64,000 bases of DNA from Paraferrimonas sedimenticola (GCF_002282855.1 NZ_NRIR01000009.1:1-64000), one strand, 5' to 3'; positions 34,101 through 44,275 are shown, numbered from the stretch's first letter. The notes: generated by a model from the sequence alone, not told the origin. Program-made: numbers and translations.

Positions 34101-37100
34101 TGCTGGTTTGTGGTTAGCATACTCGACATTAACGCCCGCAACGCAGCCGGGCGTACCATCTTGGCCATGTACTTAAAGCCCAACTGCTCCACTTCTTCGA
34201 CCAAGCGTTTAGAGGTGTTGGCAGTAATCAAAATACCCGGTAGCTGAGCACCATAGGCCTCGCGAATACTCACCATGGCATCTAAGCCGTTCTCATCGTC
34301 ATCGAGCTGGTAATCCGCCAGCACTATCTCTGGAGCGACTCCTTTAAGGCCGAGCTTGATGCGCGCATCGGCCAAACTGGTGGCGCAAATCACGTCGCAC
34401 TTCCAACGGCTTAACAAGCTCTCGTAACCGGCCAAAATCGCTTCTTCGTTGTCAATACAAAGTACCTTAACCCCAGCCAGTGGCTGTAATAGCGAAGGCT
34501 GCACAGCTTTTGGCTGAGCTTTTACTTCTTTGGCCAAGGGCACCTCTACGCTAAACACCGAGCCCATGCCGTACCAAGAGCGCACCGCCAATGGGTGCTC
34601 CATGACTTTGCCAATGCGCTTGGCGATCGCCAGTCCCAAACCTAAGCCTTGCGACGAGGTTTTCTTACCACTGTCAGAGCGCCAAAACTCATCGAAAATT
34701 TGTTGGCACTGGTTTGGCTCGATGCCACAGCCGGTATCCCAGACCTGCAGCGATAGCTTGTCGCCGCTGCGGCGTACGCCAAGCAATACTCGCTGCCCCT
34801 TGGCATAACGGAAGGCATTGGTCAGGAAGTTTTGTAAAATTCGGCGCAGCAAGTTGATGTCGGAATCCACCACTTGCTGACTGCCCTGCCAGGAAAACTG
34901 AGTTCCCTGATCTTCGGCCATGGCGTTAAACTCGACCGCTAGCTCCGACAACAACTCATTGAGCACAAAGGCTTTGCGATTGATTTCAACCTTACCCGAA
35001 TCAAAGCGACTGATATCCAGCAAGTCAGTAAGCAACTCACCCGCAGCGCGCAGTGAGTTATTGATATGATCCACCGTGGTTTCAAGGCCAACAGGTAATT
35101 GTTTGTCCTGCCCAAGGGAGGCGGTAAACAGGCGGGCGGCGTTTAAGGGTTGCATCAGATCATGGCCCACGGCGGCCAGGAACTTAGATTTAGTAGCGTT
35201 GGCCTGCTCCTCTTTCACCTTGCTTTCCAGTAAACGCGCATTTAGCAGTGCCAACTCTTTGGTACGCTCTTTTACCCGCGCCTCTAGGTTGTCGTTGGCT
35301 TCTTGCAAGGCTTGGGCTTGTTGGCGGTATTGAGTAATGTCAGTAAAGGTCATCACAAAGCCGCCATCTGGCATGGGGTTACCTGAGATTTTGATAACCG
35401 TGCCGTCGTTGCGCTGACGCTCTGACGAGTGCGGTGTGCCATTGCGCATGTGTTGTACTCGACGAGAGACGTGCTCTTCGACTTCACCAGGCCCACAAAA
35501 CCCTCGTTTGGCGTTAAAACGAATGATCTCTGCCACCGGCATGCCCGCCTGCAGAAAGTTTTCAGGGTATTGATACAGTTCTTGATAGCGGTAGTTCCAA
35601 GCGACCAGACGCAAGTCCTTGTCCACCACACTCATGCCCTCATAGGCGTGTTCGATAGCGCCACGTAGCATGTCTTGGCTAAGAATGATTTTGGTGGAGG
35701 CCTCATCCACAATCGAGAAGACTTCATCAAGCGCTAAATCGCGCCCATCGAGCACCGACTGCATCACCAAACGCGTAGACGAGGTGCCAAGCACAGCAGA
35801 GATCAAATGCTCGGTGTGATTGATTAATTCGGGCGATGCCGCCTTGTGCCAAGTGTCAGAGCTCACTGATTCAGGGGCGAATTGAGTAAAGCGCTCGTAC
35901 GCCCGCTCAGGACCAATAAAGCGCGAGGCCAAAATCAGTAGGTCTTGCTGACTAACAATGATTTTGCCGTGATTGGATTTCTTAGAGCGTTCGGGAAACA
36001 CAAAACTCGACGCTTGAATACGCTCGGCCACACTGGCGCGAAACCACAGCGAACCCAACACGTAACACACCAAGTTAGCGCAGAGGGCCAACAATACATC
36101 GCGAATTTGCGGCGTTAATTGGGCTAACAGGGGCAACTGATAGTCTCCAATCAGCTGAGTCGCGGTCAACGGTTCAAGCAAAATAGTCAGCCAAATCCCA
36201 AAGCCCACCGTCAAACCTAAGAAAACTCCAGCGCGATTTCCTTGAGTCCATATCATGCCGCCAATCAATGCGGGTGCCAGTTGTGCGAAAGCGCCAAAGG
36301 ACAGCATTCCCAACTTGGCCAACGAACCTGTATCGGTTAGTGACACATAAGCAAAGTAGCCAAGCAGCAAAATCAGCAGAATGGCCACACGTCGGGTATT
36401 CAGTAAGAGTTGAGAGAACTGGGCGTAGTTGCGATTTTTGAGCTTGCCGCTTTTCAACAGCAAAGGCAGCAACCACTCGTTTGAAATCATGATGCTAATG
36501 GTGACTACGGCCACAATCACCATGCCGGTCGCTGCCGAAATGGTGCCCAGCAGCGCAATCATAGCCAACCAAGGCGAGTCAAAATGAAGCGGCAGGTTGA
36601 TTACATAGGTGTCGGCGTCCACCGCTACCCCAAACACTTGGCGTCCAGCTAAAGCCAGCGGTGCAATAAAGGCGGCAAACAAAATCAGATACAAGGGGAA
36701 CTGCCAACGAGCGCGCACCAAGTCTTTTTCAGACTCGCACTCCACCATCATCACGTGGAACATTCTAGGCATACACAAAAATGCCGCGCAGGACACAATC
36801 AACTCGGGTGCAAACGAGTTCCAATGCAAAGTGGACCAATCTGGGTTGGCACTGGCTTGTGCAAAAAAGTCAGACGGCCCGTCGAATACTTGCCAAGTGA
36901 TAACAAGCCCTACCAGCAAGAAAGCCAGCAGTTTGACAATCGACTCAAAGCCAATGGCTAAAATCATGCCCGGATTGTGCTCGGTGGCATCCAGTTTGCG
37001 CGTGCCAAATAAAATGGCAAACAGCGCTAGCGTTAGGCTGATAACCAGAGCCATGGTGTTGCCCGAGCCGGTTTCTGATTCGCTTTGAAACAGTCCAAAG

Positions 37101-37522
37101 CTAAACACCATGGCTTTAATTTGCAGCGCTATGTAGGGCATGATGCCAAACAGCGCAATTAGCGTGACTACTGCGGCCAATCCCTGCGATTTGCCGTAGC
37201 GAGCGGCAATAAAATCCGCCACCGAAGTAATGTTTTGCGCCTTGGACACTCGCACCATTTTCATCAGCACGGGAAACGCCAACCCAAAAATTAGAATGGG
37301 GCTGAGATAGATGGGAACGAAAGACCAGAGGTTGTCGGCAGCCGAGCCCACTGTGCCTAAGAAACTCCAAGAGGAGCAGTACACCGCCAGCGATAGCACG
37401 TAAATGCTTGGGCGTAATTTTCGGCGAGCACCACTAAACCAGCGCTCCGCACCCCAGGCCAAAATAAACAACAAGGAAACGTATAAAAGGGCGATTACCA
37501 CCGCCACTAAAGATAAATTCAT
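34097..37522 (-). CDS. crbS: SLC5/SSS-domain hybrid histidine kinase CrbS
   Basis: 1141 residues. The N-terminal 500 residues form a sodium/solute-symporter-like domain with about 13 membrane helices. A PAS segment (around 620-740; VAWNYRYQELYQYPENFL) and a coiled coil follow. Then come the dimerisation/phosphoacceptor helix with AVGHDLMQPLNAAR (His near 786), the ATPase domain (ILQNFLTNAFRYAKG near 905, DTGCGIEP, GLGLGLAI), and a C-terminal receiver (LADYQLDDDENG, Asp near 1069). This is the CrbS architecture (MxtR in Pseudomonas), which senses or transports a small carboxylate and controls acs through CrbR. Divergent from acs over 206 bases. Confidence 0.85.
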   Translation of the reverse strand: MNLSLVAVVIALLYVSLLFILAWGAERWFSGARRKLRPSIYVLSLAVYCSSWSFLGTVGSAADNLWSFVPIYLSPILIFGLAFPVLMKMVRVSKAQNITSVADFIAARYGKSQGLAAVVTLIALFGIMPYIALQIKAMVFSFGLFQSESETGSGNTMALVISLTLALFAILFGTRKLDATEHNPGMILAIGFESIVKLLAFLLVGLVITWQVFDGPSDFFAQASANPDWSTLHWNSFAPELIVSCAAFLCMPRMFHVMMVECESEKDLVRARWQFPLYLILFAAFIAPLALAGRQVFGVAVDADTYVINLPLHFDSPWLAMIALLGTISAATGMVIVAVVTISIMISNEWLLPLLLKSGKLKNRNYAQFSQLLLNTRRVAILLILLLGYFAYVSLTDTGSLAKLGMLSFGAFAQLAPALIGGMIWTQGNRAGVFLGLTVGFGIWLTILLEPLTATQLIGDYQLPLLAQLTPQIRDVLLALCANLVCYVLGSLWFRASVAERIQASSFVFPERSKKSNHGKIIVSQQDLLILASRFIGPERAYERFTQFAPESVSSDTWHKAASPELINHTEHLISAVLGTSSTRLVMQSVLDGRDLALDEVFSIVDEASTKIILSQDMLRGAIEHAYEGMSVVDKDLRLVAWNYRYQELYQYPENFLQAGMPVAEIIRFNAKRGFCGPGEVEEHVSRRVQHMRNGTPHSSERQRNDGTVIKISGNPMPDGGFVMTFTDITQYRQQAQALQEANDNLEARVKERTKELALLNARLLESKVKEEQANATKSKFLAAVGHDLMQPLNAARLFTASLGQDKQLPVGLETTVDHINNSLRAAGELLTDLLDISRFDSGKVEINRKAFVLNELLSELAVEFNAMAEDQGTQFSWQGSQQVVDSDINLLRRILQNFLTNAFRYAKGQRVLLGVRRSGDKLSLQVWDTGCGIEPNQCQQIFDEFWRSDSGKKTSSQGLGLGLAIAKRIGKVMEHPLAVRSWYGMGSVFSVEVPLAKEVKAQPKAVQPSLLQPLAGVKVLCIDNEEAILAGYESLLSRWKCDVICATSLADARIKLGLKGVAPEIVLADYQLDDDENGLDAMVSIREAYGAQLPGILITANTSKRLVEEVEQLGFKYMAKMVRPAALRALMSSMLTTNQH

Positions 37523-37728
37523 TCGGACTCGTGCGCGCTTGGTTGGGCCAAGCTTTCTAATCTGATTTAGTAACTATTTGTCATTGAATCAAAAATTGAC
37601 CTATTTTGGCTAGCTTAAATGCGCCAAATCGCACTTAGGTCGCACAAACTAGACTATGGTCTAATGGTGACAAACCGCCAATTCTTCGGATACTTTAGCC
37701 AAGCATTAATTCAGTACCAAGGACAGTT

Positions 37729-39678
37729 ATGAGCACGCCTTCTCTGTACCCGGTTAAGCCGGAGATCGCCGCCAATGCTCTGATCAATGAAGAGCAGTAC
37801 AAAAAAATGTATCAAGAGTCGATTGTTAACCCAGAAGGTTTCTGGCGTGAACACGGCCAACGCATCGATTGGATTAAACCTTTCTCCAAAGTGCGTAAAG
37901 TATCATTTGACGACCACAACCTTTACATCAAGTGGTTCTACGACGGTACCCTAAACGCCTCGCAAAACTGCCTCGACCGTCACCTAGCGGAGCGCGGTGA
38001 CCAAACCGCTATCATCTGGGAAGGCGACGATGCCGCCGACCAACGCACCCTAACCTACGCCGAACTTCACCAAGAGGTGTGTAAGTTTGCCAACGCTTTG
38101 CGTGGCCAGGGCGTTCGCCGCGGTGATGTCGTCACCATCTACATGCCTATGGTGCCAGAAGCCGCAGTCGCTATGCTGGCCTGTGCCCGTATCGGTGCTA
38201 TCCACTCTGTGATTTTCGGTGGTTTCTCGCCAGATTCGATTGCTGCCCGCTGTATCGATGGTCGCGCCAAAGTGATTGTGACCGCTGACGAAGGCATTCG
38301 CGCGGGTCGCAAAATCCCACTGAAAGCCAACATCGACGAAGCCTTGAAAAACCCAGACGTCAACACGGTTGAAAAAGTCATTGTTTTGCAGCGCACCGGC
38401 GGTGACATTCACTGGGAAGACAATCGCGATGTGTGGTGGCACGACACTATGAAAGTCGCCTCCGAGCATTGTGTTGCGGCTGAAATGAAAGCCGAAGACC
38501 CGCTGTTCTTGCTATACACCTCTGGTTCAACCGGTAACCCTAAAGGTGTGCTTCACACCACAGGTGGTTACATGGTGTACGCGTCCATGACCCATGAGTA
38601 CGTGTTTGACTACAAGCCGGGTGAAATCTATTGGTGTACCGCCGATGTGGGCTGGATCACCGGTCACAGCTACATGGTTTATGGTCCACTGGCCAATGGC
38701 GCCACCATTTTGATGCACGAAGGTGTACCAAACTATCCATCCCCTGCCCGTTTAGGCGAGATGGTCGACCGTCACAAGGTCAACATACTCTACACAGCAC
38801 CAACCCTTATCCGTGCTTTGATGGCCGAAGGCGAAGAGCAGTTCGACGGTTTTGATGGCAGCTCACTGCGCATCATGGGGTCGGTTGGTGAGCCGATTAA
38901 CCCAGAAGCCTGGCGTTGGTACAACGACGTTATCGGTAAGGACACCTGCCCGATTGTCGATACTTGGTGGCAAACCGAAACCGGTGGCATCCTAATTACT
39001 CCGCTTCCAGGTGCGACTGATGCCAAACCAGGTTCAGCAACCCGCCCATTCTTTGGGGTACAACCCGCTTTGGTCGACAACTTGGGCAACCTAATCGAAG
39101 GTGCTGGCGAAGGTAACTTGGTGATCCTAGATTCTTGGCCTGGCCAAATGCGCACCGTGTTTAACGACCACGACCGCTTTGTGTTGACCTACTTCAAGAC
39201 TTTCCGCGGTATGTACTTTACCGGTGATGGCGCGAAACGCGACGAAGACGGTTACTACTGGATCACAGGCCGCGTTGACGACGTGATTAACGTATCGGGC
39301 CACCGCTTAGGCACCGCAGAGATTGAGAGCGCGCTTGTGGCTCACCACGATGTGGCCGAAGCTGCTGTTGTGGGTTACCCCCATGACATCAAAGGACAAG
39401 GTATTTACGCCTATGTCACTTTGAATCACGGCATCGAAGAAACCGAAGAGCTGCGCCAGGAAATGCGCCAATGGGTACGCAAAGAGATCGGTGCGCTGGC
39501 GACTCCAGACCTGATTCAATGGGCATCTGGCTTGCCTAAGACTCGCTCCGGTAAGATTATGCGCCGCTTCTTGCGCAAGATTGCCGCCAACGAAGTGACC
39601 AACTTAGGTGATGCCACCACGCTTGCGGATCCTTCGGTGATTGATGTGCTGATTGAATCTCGCCTCAACAAGAGCTAA
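37729..39678 (+). CDS. acs: Acetyl-CoA synthetase
   Basis: Activates acetate to acetyl-CoA through acetyl-AMP. 649 residues. The AMP-binding signature [19 protein letters not shown] is near residue 265. WWQTETGG is near 413. The C-terminal [17 protein letters not shown] holds the lysine that is acetylated to switch the enzyme off (about residue 606). It is divergent from crbS, whose kinase/regulator pair is the expected activator. Ends in a strong bidirectional terminator. Confidence 0.97.
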   Translation: MSTPSLYPVKPEIAANALINEEQYKKMYQESIVNPEGFWREHGQRIDWIKPFSKVRKVSFDDHNLYIKWFYDGTLNASQNCLDRHLAERGDQTAIIWEGDDAADQRTLTYAELHQEVCKFANALRGQGVRRGDVVTIYMPMVPEAAVAMLACARIGAIHSVIFGGFSPDSIAARCIDGRAKVIVTADEGIRAGRKIPLKANIDEALKNPDVNTVEKVIVLQRTGGDIHWEDNRDVWWHDTMKVASEHCVAAEMKAEDPLFLLYTSGSTGNPKGVLHTTGGYMVYASMTHEYVFDYKPGEIYWCTADVGWITGHSYMVYGPLANGATILMHEGVPNYPSPARLGEMVDRHKVNILYTAPTLIRALMAEGEEQFDGFDGSSLRIMGSVGEPINPEAWRWYNDVIGKDTCPIVDTWWQTETGGILITPLPGATDAKPGSATRPFFGVQPALVDNLGNLIEGAGEGNLVILDSWPGQMRTVFNDHDRFVLTYFKTFRGMYFTGDGAKRDEDGYYWITGRVDDVINVSGHRLGTAEIESALVAHHDVAEAAVVGYPHDIKGQGIYAYVTLNHGIEETEELRQEMRQWVRKEIGALATPDLIQWASGLPKTRSGKIMRRFLRKIAANEVTNLGDATTLADPSVIDVLIESRLNKS

Positions 39679-39713
39679 CGCTGACTCGAACTCAGAAAGT
39701 CGGCAAGACGAAC

Positions 39714-39745
39714 AAAAAAGGGATAGCACAAGCTATCCCTTTTTG
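39714..39745. terminator. Bidirectional terminator after acs
   Basis: AAAAAAGGGATAGC ACAA GCTATCCCTTTTT with A and T runs on both sides; shared by acs and the small gene at 39775. Confidence 0.85.
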
Positions 39746-39774
39746 TATCTACTGCACGTATGGCTGAAGCGAAT

Positions 39775-39963
39775 TTAAGACTGTTCGCAGGTTTTCGCCT
39801 TGTTGCGCTTGATTAAGAACACGGCAACTGCAACCACGGCAACAACAGCAGCAAGCGTAATCAAGTGAATTAAGCCACTGGACCAATGGCCGTGGTCATG
39901 ACCTTCATGGGCAACCGCAAGGCTTGGCAATAGACTAGCAATCAACAGCATTATGTACTTCAC
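39775..39963 (-). CDS. Small His-rich membrane protein
   Basis: 62 residues. A signal peptide (LLIASLLPSLAVA) is followed by HEGHDHGHW at the predicted mature N-terminus, then one membrane helix (LITLAAVVAVVAVAVFLI) and a short basic tail ending in a cysteine. The periplasmic HxxHxHxH-like cluster suggests metal binding, for example zinc, copper or nickel, but this is inference. AGGAG (in GAAGGAGA... read leftward, about 39970) supports the start. The nearest leftward gene upstream is the COG0523 metal GTPase. Confidence 0.7.
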   Translation of the reverse strand: MKYIMLLIASLLPSLAVAHEGHDHGHWSSGLIHLITLAAVVAVVAVAVFLIKRNKAKTCEQS

Positions 39964-40440
39964 GACGATCTCCTTGTGTACTGCTGGGTAAATAACGAAC
40001 CTTCAGACGCTAGGTGCCTATTCGCAATGCCTCACACAGGTCTACAGCAGCACCTTTTGTTGACCTACAAATTTCCGGCCAAGGTTGCGCAACACATCAC
40101 CCAACGACACCCTTTTTTTATCAGAGCATTGCGAGGATTTCAAAGCCTGTAGCCGTTTGTTTTAAAGAACAGATAAATACTTGATTTGAGTCAAATTTAG
40201 AAGTTTCGAAAAAAGTCACCACAAAACCCAAATACAAGCGTTTTGCATGCTGTGATAAAACCTCGAATTAGCGCGACAGGCGCCGTCAAAACTGGGCGGC
40301 AACTAGAGCCTTAGCCTTGATGTGCGTACTAGAGTATTCGAAAAACGACCAGGTATTGCGAATGCGACTGACAATAATCCCCATCACCGCTGGCAACACG
40401 GAATTAACAAGCTAATTTGCTCGGTAAAGGCTGTGTTGAC
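39964..40440. other. 477-bp intergenic region without a gene
   Basis: No credible coding sequence on either strand. It holds an FNR/EtrA-like box at 40181-40194 and stretches of A/T-rich sequence. It separates the end of the COG0523 gene from the start of the small His-rich gene, so it probably carries that gene's promoter and an unusually long 5' region. Confidence 0.5.
40181..40194. promoter_or_regulatory. FNR/EtrA-like box
   Basis: TTGATTTGAGTCAA matches TTGAT-N4-ATCAA at nine of ten defined bases. It is 218 bases upstream of the His-rich gene. No well-placed -10 is obvious in either direction, so function is uncertain. Confidence 0.35.
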
Positions 40441-41487
40441 CTAATGATTTGGTGCTTGTTTCAGCAAGCAATTCAACAAACCGCGCTCCCATTCGCTGGA
40501 TATCTCGTTGGCGATAATTTCAACTCGGCTTTCACCACTATTTTCAAGCACCATCTCGGTCAGTGCATCCTTACTGAAATTGTAACCATAGCTGCCCTGT
40601 TGGGTCACAAATACGGCTTTCATTCGCTCCGCGTTAATTCCACACAAAAAGCCATACAAACGGTCCCGGTCAAACACCAGATGTGGCGCAAATCGCCAAC
40701 CAACACTGTGAAATCCCTGGCCGCTATTCTCCACTTTGAGCACTCCGTTTTCTGGGAAAGCTAACTGATTGATGTCCGGCTTTGATGAATGAGCGTGACT
40801 ATGTCCACAAGCGGGTTTTCCAACGGATTTAGTTAGCCCCTTCAGTAAGTCGGGGTCTATCGCTCCGTGTTGCGCTGCTACGACCTGAACGGCGCTGCCG
40901 GCCAACTGATTTGCGTATTGAGCCAAAGCATCGACCTCTGCCTGCGAGTATTTGTCCGCCTTGCTGGCAATTAACACATCGGCTATGTCCACTTGCTGAT
41001 TAAAGGTTTCGTGTTGGGTATAGCGCTTGTCCGCAATATTGCGTGCATCCACTAAAGTTAGGATTTTTTGCAGCGACAAACTGTCGCGATATTGCACTCC
41101 AGCCAACACATCTAACACTTCTTTTGGGTGGCCTAAGCCTGTTGGTTCAATTAACAATCGATCCGGCCGAGCTTGCACCAGTAAGGCGTTCAAAGCCACT
41201 TGCATGGGAAGCCCGGCGCTACAGCACATGCACCCGCCTGGCACCTCTTTGATGAACACTCCACCTTGCTGCGAGTGCTGTCCTTGGATTAAATTGCCAT
41301 CGATGCCTATCTCGCCAAACTCGTTAACCAACACCGCCCAGCGCTCATCTGCGGGTTTGTTTTTGAGTAGTTCCAAAATGGTGGTGGTTTTACCGCTTCC
41401 TAAAAACCCTGTGATGATATTGGTCGGGATAGCTTTTAATGCATCTTGTTTAGCCAATGGATACGTCCTTGTGTTGTTGAAACTCAT
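40441..41487 (-). CDS. yeiR: COG0523 G3E GTPase, YeiR-like
   Basis: 348-residue P-loop GTPase of the CobW/YjiA/YeiR group, metal chaperone candidates. Walker A GFLGSGKTTTIL is near residue 28. The metal-binding CxCC motif is in GGCMCCSAG near 87. GTPase base recognition is ASKAD. A histidine-containing loop GHSHAHSS lies near 235 between the two domains, and the CobW C-terminal domain follows. The N-terminal half is closest in my reading to E. coli YeiR, a zinc-binding member. It is 20 bases downstream of smrA on the same strand. No Zur-like box seen. Confidence 0.85.
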   Translation of the reverse strand: MSFNNTRTYPLAKQDALKAIPTNIITGFLGSGKTTTILELLKNKPADERWAVLVNEFGEIGIDGNLIQGQHSQQGGVFIKEVPGGCMCCSAGLPMQVALNALLVQARPDRLLIEPTGLGHPKEVLDVLAGVQYRDSLSLQKILTLVDARNIADKRYTQHETFNQQVDIADVLIASKADKYSQAEVDALAQYANQLAGSAVQVVAAQHGAIDPDLLKGLTKSVGKPACGHSHAHSSKPDINQLAFPENGVLKVENSGQGFHSVGWRFAPHLVFDRDRLYGFLCGINAERMKAVFVTQQGSYGYNFSKDALTEMVLENSGESRVEIIANEISSEWERGLLNCLLKQAPNH

Positions 41488-41506
41488 AGCGACTGCACAC
41501 TAGTGC

Positions 41507-42106
41507 TTACCCCTTGCGGTGCATTTCTCTGGTCTCGGTTTTCTTCTCGGCACTTTTTCTGAGCATGACGTACACCGCGCCCATGCCGCCATGGTGACGC
41601 TGGGCTGAGTGAAACGCCAATACATCAGGTAATTGGGTTAGCCAGTGACCGATGAAACTCTTCATTAATCCTTTGACAGGCTTAGAGTTGAGGCCCTTGC
41701 CGTGATTAATGATCACGCAACGCATATTGCGCTTTTGGCAGTCCTGCACAAAGTTGAGCAAGGCATGGCGTGCTTGTTTTACCGACATACTGTGCAGGTC
41801 TAGGCGAGTTTCAACGTCATACTTGCCTAGACGCAGGTTCTTAAACACCCCTTCCTGTACACCGGACTTTTTGTACTCCAACAAATCGTCAGGGTCGACT
41901 TTAGGGATCATGGCGATATCGTCAGTCAGCATGTTGACTTGCTCTTCGGCGGTGGCGGCATTTCTGCGGGCCAGCTGCGCCTCGGTCGGAGCCGATTTTA
42001 CTCGGTTAACTACTTTGTTGTTTGACTTTAAAGGCTGGACATCGCCCATCTCAGCTTTAAAAGCATCGAAATCGTCGTTTTGCACTGTGTTGTTTTGCCT
42101 ATACAC
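41507..42106 (-). CDS. smrA: Smr-domain endonuclease SmrA
   Basis: 199 residues, the stand-alone Smr type (E. coli YdaL). The conserved LDLHSMSVKQARHAL lies near residue 102, the HGKG motif (INHGKGLNSKP) near 137, and HHGGMGAVYVMLRK near the end. The N-terminal part has the family DVQPLK motif. The start is uncertain: GTG at 42106, or GTG seven codons later. E. coli SmrA nicks DNA. It probably shares a transcript with the GTPase gene behind it. Confidence 0.85.
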   Translation of the reverse strand: MYRQNNTVQNDDFDAFKAEMGDVQPLKSNNKVVNRVKSAPTEAQLARRNAATAEEQVNMLTDDIAMIPKVDPDDLLEYKKSGVQEGVFKNLRLGKYDVETRLDLHSMSVKQARHALLNFVQDCQKRNMRCVIINHGKGLNSKPVKGLMKSFIGHWLTQLPDVLAFHSAQRHHGGMGAVYVMLRKSAEKKTETREMHRKG

Positions 42107-42188
42107 AAATTGTAAAGATCTTATCCTACCTAGGCTCGCGCCCCTAGTTTATAGTCTACTGGACTTTATCTGATTGATATTTAATAGC

Positions 42189-42773
42189 ATGACTAGACTA
42201 CTGACCATGACCGGACTGTTTGGAGCTTTGATGCTTTCCATGTCGTTCGGCTATGCGGCCACTAAAGATAATAACAAAGACCTGGGTCAGCTGAACAAGG
42301 CTTATCAAATAACTCAACAGAGTTTTGTGGATTTGGACCTGAGTTTCGTCGAGACTCTGTACACCAAAGACGCCGTTTACGTGCCTGGCAATTCGAAAAA
42401 AAGCACCATAGTAGGAACGCCGGCCATACGAGCCTCCTACGAAGAGTTTTTCTCCAAAGTTAAAGCAAAGCAAGCACAAGTACGCATCGACTTTCGCGTG
42501 ACTCAAAGACGCTATCACCCAGAGCGTGTCACCGACGTGGGCTACTACTTGATTGAGTTTCGACCTGCTGAAAACTCAGAGCAACCCACAACCCACTTTG
42601 CCGGTAAGTTTGTTTACGTGTTTGAGAAACAGAGCGACGGTAAATGGCAGATTGCAGTTGACGCTGCCAGCCACACCGACACCAAGCACTATATGTCCGC
42701 CAAACCCCATAAGGACAGCTACTACGGTTCCGCTCCTGAAACCATAAACAACGGCTGGAAAAAGAAGAAATGA
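42189..42773 (+). CDS. Secreted SnoaL/DUF4440-like protein
   Basis: 194 residues from the ATG at 42189 (frame open from 42174). A signal peptide (LLTMTGLFGALMLSMSFGYA) is followed by an NTF2-like cone fold: a helix (LNKAYQITQQSFVDLDLSFVETLYTKDAVYVPG, key part FVETLYTKDAVYVPG), then the strands VGYYLIEFRP and HFAGKFVYVFEKQSDGKWQIAVDAAS. The last is a typical DUF4440/SnoaL-like ending. Ligand and role unknown. Its stop overlaps the start of the next gene (ATGA). Confidence 0.7.
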   Translation: MTRLLTMTGLFGALMLSMSFGYAATKDNNKDLGQLNKAYQITQQSFVDLDLSFVETLYTKDAVYVPGNSKKSTIVGTPAIRASYEEFFSKVKAKQAQVRIDFRVTQRRYHPERVTDVGYYLIEFRPAENSEQPTTHFAGKFVYVFEKQSDGKWQIAVDAASHTDTKHYMSAKPHKDSYYGSAPETINNGWKKKK

Positions 42774-43234
42774 GCTCGGCTTGTTACTGCAATAGCCAAC
42801 TGGCCTATCAGGATTGCTGCCAACCCAAACACCGAGACCCTGCCACCGCAGACACACCCGAGGCGCTCATGCGCTCTCGGTTTTCAGCTTTTTGTCGCCG
42901 TGACAGCGAATATTTGATTGCGACTCACAAGCACTTACAAGTACCAAGTGCTGAAGAGTTGCAACAGGTATTCGAGCACACTCAGTGGCTAGGGTTAGAG
43001 ATTGTCAGCAGTGCGCAAGACAGCGATAGCACTGGCTGGGTCGAATTCAAGGCCTGGTTCAAAGACAGTGACTCGGGCAAAGTGGATGCCATTTGGGAAG
43101 TGTCTCAATTCGTACGCCACAATCAGCAGTGGTATTACACCCAAGGGCAGCAGCGCAAAGTCAACTTGCCGTCTCGTAACGAACCCTGCGTCTGCTTCAG
43201 TGGAAAGAAATTCAAAAAGTGTTGCGGTGCCTAA
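42770..43234 (+). CDS. ychJ: YchJ-family SEC-C metal-binding protein
   Basis: 154 residues, UPF0225/YchJ family. Two cysteine clusters are visible: an N-terminal CYCNSQLAYQDCCQP and a C-terminal SEC-C motif EPCVCFSGKKFKKCCG, probably binding zinc. The middle domain starts with PEALMRSRFSAF, the family hallmark, and forms an NTF2-like fold. Function unknown. Translationally coupled to the SnoaL-like gene by a 4-base overlap. Confidence 0.85.
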   Translation: MSSACYCNSQLAYQDCCQPKHRDPATADTPEALMRSRFSAFCRRDSEYLIATHKHLQVPSAEELQQVFEHTQWLGLEIVSSAQDSDSTGWVEFKAWFKDSDSGKVDAIWEVSQFVRHNQQWYYTQGQQRKVNLPSRNEPCVCFSGKKFKKCCGA

Positions 43235-43237
43235 GCG

Positions 43238-43513
43238 CTACCTTTGCTCCATCTGATAAATCAATTTTTCGGCCGCACAATCAAAAGTCACCGCCAATAA
43301 CAGCTGTCCATTCTGCGTTTCTGCGGCTACTGTGGCCTTAGGGAAGCGTTTGGTAATGGCTTGCGTAGCCGCCTCTCTGGCGGCCTGGTTTTCTGGCGTA
43401 TCATCACCAAAGGTTATGCTCAGAGCGGTGTCAGACTCGTCAATCACGGTACCAATTTCAACAACGTTATTGCAGGCGTCTACCACCTGATCTAAAGGAT
43501 TTTTCTCAGACAC
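43238..43513 (-). CDS. YfcZ/YiiS-type (DUF406) small protein
   Basis: 91 residues, no signal peptide. The pattern VVEIGTVIDESDTALSITFG near the N-terminus and ending LLLAVTFDCAAEKLIYQMEQR resembles the DUF406 family (YfcZ, YiiS). Function unknown. It is convergent with ychJ, three bases apart. Confidence 0.6.
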   Translation of the reverse strand: MSEKNPLDQVVDACNNVVEIGTVIDESDTALSITFGDDTPENQAAREAATQAITKRFPKATVAAETQNGQLLLAVTFDCAAEKLIYQMEQR

Positions 43514-43560
43514 AATCGCCTCGTTAATGCATGGGTTGATTACTACAGCCTAGCGTGGAT

Positions 43561-43989
43561 CTAGGCTAACGCCATATGATTTGCCAAAACCTGACTTTGT
43601 TGCAACTGGTTTAAAAGTTCACTGCCTACTTGCTGCTGATTGCTGGCTAGGCGATTTTCCAGCGACTTAATTGGTGCGCAGTTGTTCAGTGCACGCTTCA
43701 TCGACACTGGCGGCTCGCTGTCGTACACCAAAGGTGGTGGGCACAGGGCATCTTGTAAACGTTGTCCCGTCAACCCATGGCTGTGGTATATGTCGTTTTT
43801 GAGCTGATGTGATTGGTAATTGGCGCGCAACTCAGGACGGCTTTCATTGGCTTGGCTCATACAAGCCACTTCTTCAGAAAGCAAAGACAACAGCAGACCA
43901 AACTCGCTGCGACGAGTTTGCTGCACGGCCGCGTTGAGCTGGCCGCTTAGTTGGCGTTCATGCACCAATAAGTTGTCTAGATTTACCAA
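43561..43989 (-). CDS. VC2046/SO_2500-like hypothetical protein
   Basis: 142 residues, predicted helical and cytoplasmic. The N-terminal block (ERQLSGQLNAAVQQTRRSEFGLLLSLLS, key part QQTRRSEFGLLLSLL) recalls the VC2046/SO_2500 family of Vibrio and Shewanella, which has no known function. No catalytic motif is seen. AAGGAG-like purines (GGTAAATC upstream are weak) make the start somewhat uncertain. It is upstream of, and co-directional with, the DUF406 gene. Confidence 0.55.
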   Translation of the reverse strand: MVNLDNLLVHERQLSGQLNAAVQQTRRSEFGLLLSLLSEEVACMSQANESRPELRANYQSHQLKNDIYHSHGLTGQRLQDALCPPPLVYDSEPPVSMKRALNNCAPIKSLENRLASNQQQVGSELLNQLQQSQVLANHMALA

Positions 43990-44147
43990 GGAGAGCGCTC
44001 CGATAACGAGTTACATTAACTAACGGCCGGTTGCTAAAATCCTTTAGCGCAACTGATCAATCGATAGGCATTTGCACGGTTTTCAATCACTGCTGCTCAA
44101 ATTCAGCGCGAACGCTCAAAATTTTGCGAAAAACACTGGCATTAGGG

Positions 44148-44176
44148 TTTACAAGCTCAAAGGCTTTCTCTAGTAT
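44148..44176 (+). promoter_or_regulatory. Promoter of the first tRNA-Tyr
   Basis: TTTACA (44148-44153), 17-base spacer, TAGTAT (44171-44176); 14 bases separate the -10 from the mature tRNA. Confidence 0.65.
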
Positions 44177-44190
44177 GCAGCCTCACTCGT

Positions 44191-44275
<85 letters not shown>

